From the NCBI GenBank assembly GCA_937922785.1, contig CALAJQ010000016.1, forward strand, positions 94,003 through 158,002: a DNA stretch of 64,000 nt. Direction: 5' to 3'. A program made the translations under genes and the position numbers. Below, one piece after another: positions 60,352-64,000 of the stretch (positions are counted from its first letter, which is position 1; each line of letters starts with the position of its first letter). Origin of the DNA: an uncultured Acidimicrobiales bacterium. Lineage in GTDB: Bacteria; Actinomycetota; Acidimicrobiia; Acidimicrobiales; SZUA-35. The notes below the pieces were generated by a model. The model saw only the letters and a list, made by a program, of their open reading frames with translations. It was not told the DNA's origin and did not search any database.

Positions 60352-61458
60352 GTGACAATCACATTAGGCAACGCTACAAAAGATGGTCTTGAGGTGAACG
60401 GCCGCGTCTACAGCTGGCTGTGGCTGTTGGATCATTCCCAGGACGAGCCGGTCTATCACCTGGTTGCCCGTCAACGTCTAATTGAGACGTTTGAATTGGG
60501 TGAAGCTCATCCCGCTGATGCCCAGATTGTCGACGGCAAGTTGCTTCTGACCTGGCCTGATGGTGCTACCGGCACCTACTCAGAGCAGTTTTTTGCTTCG
60601 GTCGATGCTCCAGCGACGTCATATCCGTCTCGTGCCTTTCAGCCCAATCCGTGGTCAGGAGCCGAAGCCCACGAGCGGGCAGTTCGAGTCGACTTCGATC
60701 AGTTTGTTACTAACGACTCAGTGCTAAACACAGCACTGCGAGCGCTAGGCACCGAGGGCTTTGTGCTTATAGACGATCTGCCGTTGAATGTGGAGGCCAC
60801 CCGGCAGGCGTTTGAGCGAGTGGGTTATGTCCGCAAGACGCTGTTCGGCGAGCTTTGGAACCTTCGCTCTGATGGAGAATTCGATGACACGGGTTCGACG
60901 CCTTTGGACATCACACCTCACACCGACGGCACCTACTCCAACGATGCGCCTGGGTTCTTGGGATTGCACTGTCTGGTGTTTGACGCCGAGGGTGGCAACA
61001 ACGTTCTTGTTGATGGATTCAAGCTGGCTGCGGACATCAGGGCGGCCGATCCAAAGGCCTATGAGACACTCTCGACTGTAGAGATCCCCGGCCGGTACAT
61101 CGGAGACGGAGGACACCTGGTAGCTAAGCGGCCTTTGCTTCGCCACGAGCACGGCGAATTGATTCAGGTCAGCTACAACAATCACGACCGGGCTCCGCTG
61201 TGGCTGCCGGCTGAACATATGGAAGAGCTTTATCGGTCGCTAGGTGTGTTCGACAGAGCTTTGCGTGACGCCGAGAACCAATTCGAGTTCGGTTTGCGAC
61301 CCGGTTCGATGGTGTTGTTCGACAACTGGCGAGCGCTTCACGGTCGTCGTGCATTCCGGGGCGACCGCCATGTGATGGGTGGCTACCTAAACCGCGAAGA
61401 TTACGAGAGCACGATCCGTCGCTTGGCACAGCACCCTTTAGACATGGTTGCTAACTAA
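60352..61458 (+). CDS. Gamma-butyrobetaine hydroxylase-like TauD-fold dioxygenase
   Basis: 368 residues from GTG 60352, preceded by AGGAGG at close spacing. An N-terminal DUF971/GBBH-like_N domain (5-85, LEVNGRVYSWLWLLDHSQDE and LLLTWPDGATGTYS) is followed by a TauD domain. H190-x-D192 (TPHTDGTYSNDAP) and H330 (NWRALHGRRAF) are the iron ligands, and R333 or R334 probably binds 2-oxoglutarate. Gamma-butyrobetaine and trimethyllysine hydroxylases have this architecture, but other quaternary or primary substrates are possible. A 17-base tandem copy of its last codons and stop follows. Confidence 0.87.
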   Translation: MTITLGNATKDGLEVNGRVYSWLWLLDHSQDEPVYHLVARQRLIETFELGEAHPADAQIVDGKLLLTWPDGATGTYSEQFFASVDAPATSYPSRAFQPNPWSGAEAHERAVRVDFDQFVTNDSVLNTALRALGTEGFVLIDDLPLNVEATRQAFERVGYVRKTLFGELWNLRSDGEFDDTGSTPLDITPHTDGTYSNDAPGFLGLHCLVFDAEGGNNVLVDGFKLAADIRAADPKAYETLSTVEIPGRYIGDGGHLVAKRPLLRHEHGELIQVSYNNHDRAPLWLPAEHMEELYRSLGVFDRALRDAENQFEFGLRPGSMVLFDNWRALHGRRAFRGDRHVMGGYLNREDYESTIRRLAQHPLDMVAN

Positions 61459-61475
61459 ACATGGTTGCTAACTAA
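61442..61475. repeat. Perfect 17-base tandem duplication including a stop codon
   Basis: ACATGGTTGCTAACTAA occurs at 61442-61458 and 61459-61475. The first copy ends with the TAA stop of the dioxygenase gene, so the stop and preceding codons are duplicated exactly. Confidence 0.9.
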
Positions 61476-61505
61476 GCGTGACATCGCCAACATGATCTTC
61501 CTCCC

Positions 61506-62243
61506 GTGACCTGGTGGCAGGCGCTTCTTCTTGTGTTCGGCGGGACATTTGCCGGAATCATCAACTCGGTGGCTGGCGGCGGATCGACGTTGACCGTCCC
61601 GCTGCTGGTGCTGGCCGGAGTTCCCGGGAACATTGCCAACGGCTCGAACCGGGTTGGCGTGCTTACTTCCAACCTTGCCGCTGCCACATCGTTCCGACGA
61701 CTTGGCTTTGATGGCCTGGCCCCGGCCTTACCGATTCTGTTCCCCATTGTGGCCGGCTCATTGATGGGTTCGCTAGCTATAAGCCGTTTGACGGATGAGA
61801 CGTTTGAGACCGTCTTCGGGCTGTTGATGATCCCGCTAATCATTTTCTCAATACGTAAACCCAAGTTCAAGACCGACGGCGCCACCTGGAGCCGGCCGGT
61901 GACAATTGCCGTCTTCTTCGCCATCGGCATCTATGGGGGAGCGGTGCAGGCTGGTGTAGGTCTGGTGCTTTTGGCCGCACTTACCCGGGCCGGGTTCGAC
62001 TTAGTTACTGCCAACAGCATCAAGGTCATTATTACCTTCACAGTCACCTGTATTGCCCTGCCGGTGTTCATCTGGAACGGCCAGGTCGACTGGATACCAG
62101 CGCTCATTCTTGCCGTGGGTTTCACTGCCGGGGGCTGGCTTGGCGCCCACGTTGCAGTGCGAGGTGGCGAGCGCCTAATTCGAATCGTCATGGTTCTCGC
62201 CTCCATAGCCCTGGCTGCCAAGCTGCTAGGCCTCTTCGGCTAA
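61506..62243 (+). CDS. TauE/SafE-family permease
   Basis: 245 residues from GTG 61506. About eight helices; GTFAGIINSVAGGGSTLTVPLL and GIYGGAVQAGVGLVLLAALT carry the family's duplicated motif. It probably exports or imports an organic or sulfur-containing anion. It lies 47 bases after the dioxygenase gene, so they may be co-transcribed. Convergent with the amidohydrolase gene across a repeat-rich gap. Confidence 0.88.
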   Translation: MTWWQALLLVFGGTFAGIINSVAGGGSTLTVPLLVLAGVPGNIANGSNRVGVLTSNLAAATSFRRLGFDGLAPALPILFPIVAGSLMGSLAISRLTDETFETVFGLLMIPLIIFSIRKPKFKTDGATWSRPVTIAVFFAIGIYGGAVQAGVGLVLLAALTRAGFDLVTANSIKVIITFTVTCIALPVFIWNGQVDWIPALILAVGFTAGGWLGAHVAVRGGERLIRIVMVLASIALAAKLLGLFG

Positions 62244-62264
62244 TCCAAACTTCCTCAAGCGCCC

Positions 62265-62369
62265 CGAACTGACCTGGCTACCAGCCAAAAAATCCGAATT
62301 GACCTGGCTACCAGCCGGGTTTGACTGGGTACACCGCCGGTTCGAATTTTTTGACTGGGTACACCGCCA
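62265..62369. repeat. Two pairs of 30-base-period repeats between convergent genes
   Basis: TGACCTGGCTACCAGCC occurs at 62271-62287 and 62301-62317; TTTGACTGGGTACACCGCC occurs at 62321-62339 and 62351-62369. All four units repeat every 30 bases within each pair and contain short self-pairing cores. Runs of six A (62288-62293) and six T (62348-62353) could act as terminator tails. The 165-base gap from 62244 to 62408 holds nothing else obvious. Confidence 0.82.
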
Positions 62370-62408
62370 GAACGGGAGTGGTGACTGTTTCTCAGGTCAG
62401 AATCGGTG

Positions 62409-63662
62409 TTAGAGGGGGTGTCTGATCTTGCCTGCGATGATTGTGGCCGTGCACTTTCCCGCCCCTGAAGTGACTAGTTCGCTAATCGAAGCCACATCGA
62501 AGACGGCAAGATCGGCTCGTTTGCCAACCTCGAGCGAACCGAGGTGGCAGGCGAGGCCCAGAGCAGCAGCGCCTCCCATGGTGGCTGCGTGAAGCAGTCG
62601 TGCGTCAAGGTCTGAATCGCTGTAGCCGCCTTCGATTGCGAGCCGGCGAAGGAGTGCTACGTCTTCGAGGAGATCAAGCGATGTCGATGAACTTAGCGAG
62701 TCTGTACCCACAGCGATTGGGATGTTCTCGGTGAGGAAGTCAGCTACGGGCGGATAGTCCACACCGACGATGTGGTTGGATCTCGGACACAACGCAACGA
62801 AGGTAGTTTCAGCCGCCATAATCGCTCTGCCTTCTTCGGCCAGATACACCCCGTGCGCTATATGGCACGTTGGGCCCAATACACCCAGAGACTGAACAAA
62901 GGCCCCGGTGCCCAAACCAAAACCACCGTCTTCCAGAACTGCGACTCTGCGAGTTGCAACAATCCTGAGACGGTCCGCTAACGACCCAGTCCCAGTTCGG
63001 TAGAGCTCCTCCTCACCATCTGACTCGGCCACGTGAATGTGGAGACGGACGTTGAGTTCTCGGGCGAGATCGGCCATCAGAGTCAGGACAGGGGCATCGA
63101 TTGAGTAGGGAGCGTGAGGTGAGATACCGACCGTGTTTACTGCCGAAGTTGGAGCCAATTCGACAGCGGTTCGTAGCTCTTTCTCCAAACCTGAAGCCCA
63201 GTTCTCCAGGTCGACACCGATTAGTTCCAGGTAGGCGACGCCCGGAATCTCCAGGTCAAGCAGAACGTCGCGGCATTCGAAGTTGGTGACAATGTCGCCG
63301 ATGGCGGTGATTCCGTTTGCCACCATTTGTTGGGCACCCTGCCGAGCGCTTGCGGTCCAGTCATCGTGGACTCGCTTGTCGTACTCTTCTACGAAGCGAA
63401 TTGACCAATCGGTGTAAGTCTCATAGGCCTGGGCGCCCACGTCGGAGAAGGACGTGTACTGAAGATGCGCATGTGCGTTGACTAGGCCAGCCGTTAACAG
63501 GCCCGGCCACCTGGCTATCGAGGCAGCAGGAAACTGCTCGGCAAGCCGTGAAGCATCACCGACAGCTGCAATCACACCGTCGCTAACGAGAACTCCGCCG
63601 TCAGGAATCGGTTCACCAACTATCGGGACAACCAAATCTGCGAGGTGAAGTTGAGCTACCAC
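62409..63662 (-). CDS. Metal-dependent amidohydrolase (deaminase group)
   Basis: 417 residues from GTG 63660-63662. It has the TIM-barrel amidohydrolase motifs: H64-x-H66 in LVNAHAHLQ, ISPHAPYSI, RLHIHVAESDGEEE and VAVGTDSLSSS with the last Asp. It falls in the MTA/SAH or aminofutalosine deaminase group (MtaD-like). Its start overlaps the S-adenosylhomocysteine hydrolase stop by seven bases, so deamination of adenosine, SAH or methylthioadenosine is a good hypothesis. The exact substrate is unproven. Confidence 0.88.
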   Translation of the reverse strand: MVAQLHLADLVVPIVGEPIPDGGVLVSDGVIAAVGDASRLAEQFPAASIARWPGLLTAGLVNAHAHLQYTSFSDVGAQAYETYTDWSIRFVEEYDKRVHDDWTASARQGAQQMVANGITAIGDIVTNFECRDVLLDLEIPGVAYLELIGVDLENWASGLEKELRTAVELAPTSAVNTVGISPHAPYSIDAPVLTLMADLARELNVRLHIHVAESDGEEELYRTGTGSLADRLRIVATRRVAVLEDGGFGLGTGAFVQSLGVLGPTCHIAHGVYLAEEGRAIMAAETTFVALCPRSNHIVGVDYPPVADFLTENIPIAVGTDSLSSSTSLDLLEDVALLRRLAIEGGYSDSDLDARLLHAATMGGAAALGLACHLGSLEVGKRADLAVFDVASISELVTSGAGKCTATIIAGKIRHPL

Positions 63663-64000
63663 TGCTCTGCTGCGTTGACCTGGGCCTCAGTTGGGGTGTC
63701 GATCTTGAGACCCGCGGCGGCCAGCTGGCTGGCGGCAACCTCATCGTCGATTTCTCGGGGCAGTAGGTGCACGCCTGCGGGAAGATTGTTAGACGCCAGA
63801 TAGTCGATTGCCCGCAGTTGAAGAGCCAGGGAAAGATCCATGATCTCGATTGGATTGCCTTCCCCAGCCGAAGTGTTTGCGCAATACCCATTCGACAGAA
63901 CAAAGACCGTCTTTCCGTCGGGTGTCTTCAACTCCCGAATGTGGTCTCGTACGGTGTCGCCCCAAACAAGGCTGACTCCCATCGAAGGATCGAATTCTGG
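63656..64000 (-). CDS. ahcY: S-adenosylhomocysteine hydrolase, C-terminal part (cut by window edge)
   Basis: The frame is open from the window end, covering 114 residues, and ends at TAG 63656-63658. VFVLSNGYCANTSAGEGNPI followed by EIMDLSLALQLRAIDYL and LLPREIDDEVAASQLAAAGL is the end of the S-adenosylhomocysteine hydrolase family. Compared with most members, the C-terminal Lys-Tyr end is replaced by AEQW, a shorter terminus. The enzyme splits SAH into adenosine and homocysteine in the methyl cycle. Its stop overlaps the amidohydrolase start. Confidence 0.85.
   Translation of the reverse strand, partial: PEFDPSMGVSLVWGDTVRDHIRELKTPDGKTVFVLSNGYCANTSAGEGNPIEIMDLSLALQLRAIDYLASNNLPAGVHLLPREIDDEVAASQLAAAGLKIDTPTEAQVNAAEQW

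Noticed and set aside
62244..62408. CRISPR-like array from the 30-base-period units
   Set aside because: Two different unit types with two copies each and no real spacers; better described as short paired repeats with possible terminator function.
1..64000. tRNA, rRNA, insertion sequence, integrase or attachment site
   Set aside because: None was recognised on reading the intergenic regions and proteins; small tRNA genes are hard to exclude by eye.

Overview
The window looks like a chromosomal segment of a moderate-GC, aerobic actinobacterium, most likely a marine or freshwater member of the class Acidimicrobiia. This is an inference from gene content: two F420-type luciferase-like oxidoreductases, LytR-CpsA-Psr, HisKA_3/NarL regulators, a MoxR-DUF58-DUF4129 operon, many acyl-CoA and quaternary-amine genes, and secreted DUF4214 proteins. 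No rRNA, tRNA, CRISPR, transposase or phage gene was seen. Genes are densely packed, no gene-free stretch exceeds about 300 bases, and many starts overlap the preceding stop by 1-4 bases.

Layout. 1-2109: a truncated F420 oxidoreductase diverges from an MttB-superfamily methyltransferase. 2259-6577: a signalling locus with a response regulator, a membrane-anchored coiled-coil protein, a Rab-like small GTPase, a histidine kinase on the opposite strand, and a second coiled-coil protein. 6603-16557: metabolic and regulatory genes (acetyltransferase, aldehyde dehydrogenase, MsrQ-like protein, a HisKA_3/NarL pair, SDR, FAD oxidase, MFS exporter, diguanylate cyclase). 16669-24661: propeller and secreted proteins, including two DUF4214 proteins and a three-repeat protein. 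24879-32902: DoxX-like protein, F420 oxidoreductase, MaoC-type hydratase, LCP, Nei glycosylase, DUF1203, PLP decarboxylase and SDR. 32937-39156: a tightly coupled MoxR/DUF58/DUF4129 operon downstream of a TIR receptor-like protein with a PQQ propeller. 39216-46194: acetyltransferase, Coq4-like protein, AhpD-like protein, amino-acid ABC importer, acyl-CoA ligase and DMT transporter. 46270-54242: lipoprotein, metal-ribbon protein, two CorC/DUF21 proteins, PhyH dioxygenase, TauE and an acyl-CoA synthetase.

54250-59757 is the most interesting segment. It opens with an AhpD-like gene interrupted by a single TGA exactly where the second redox cysteine belongs, followed by a SECIS-like hairpin, so it is a strong candidate selenoprotein. 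Next to it are a TIR membrane protein and a double-SLATT membrane protein. Diverging from these are a TPR/SLOG/class III nucleotide cyclase fusion and a K+ channel with an RCK domain. I read these four genes as a candidate nucleotide-signalled stress or antiviral module; the function is inference.

59719-64000 holds an isochorismatase, a gamma-butyrobetaine-hydroxylase-like dioxygenase, a second TauE, an amidohydrolase and the C-terminal end of S-adenosylhomocysteine hydrolase. With the MttB homologue, this suggests quaternary-amine and methyl-group metabolism. Across the whole window, short tandem duplications of 13-18 bases recur at the 3' ends of genes, several of them copying the stop codon.
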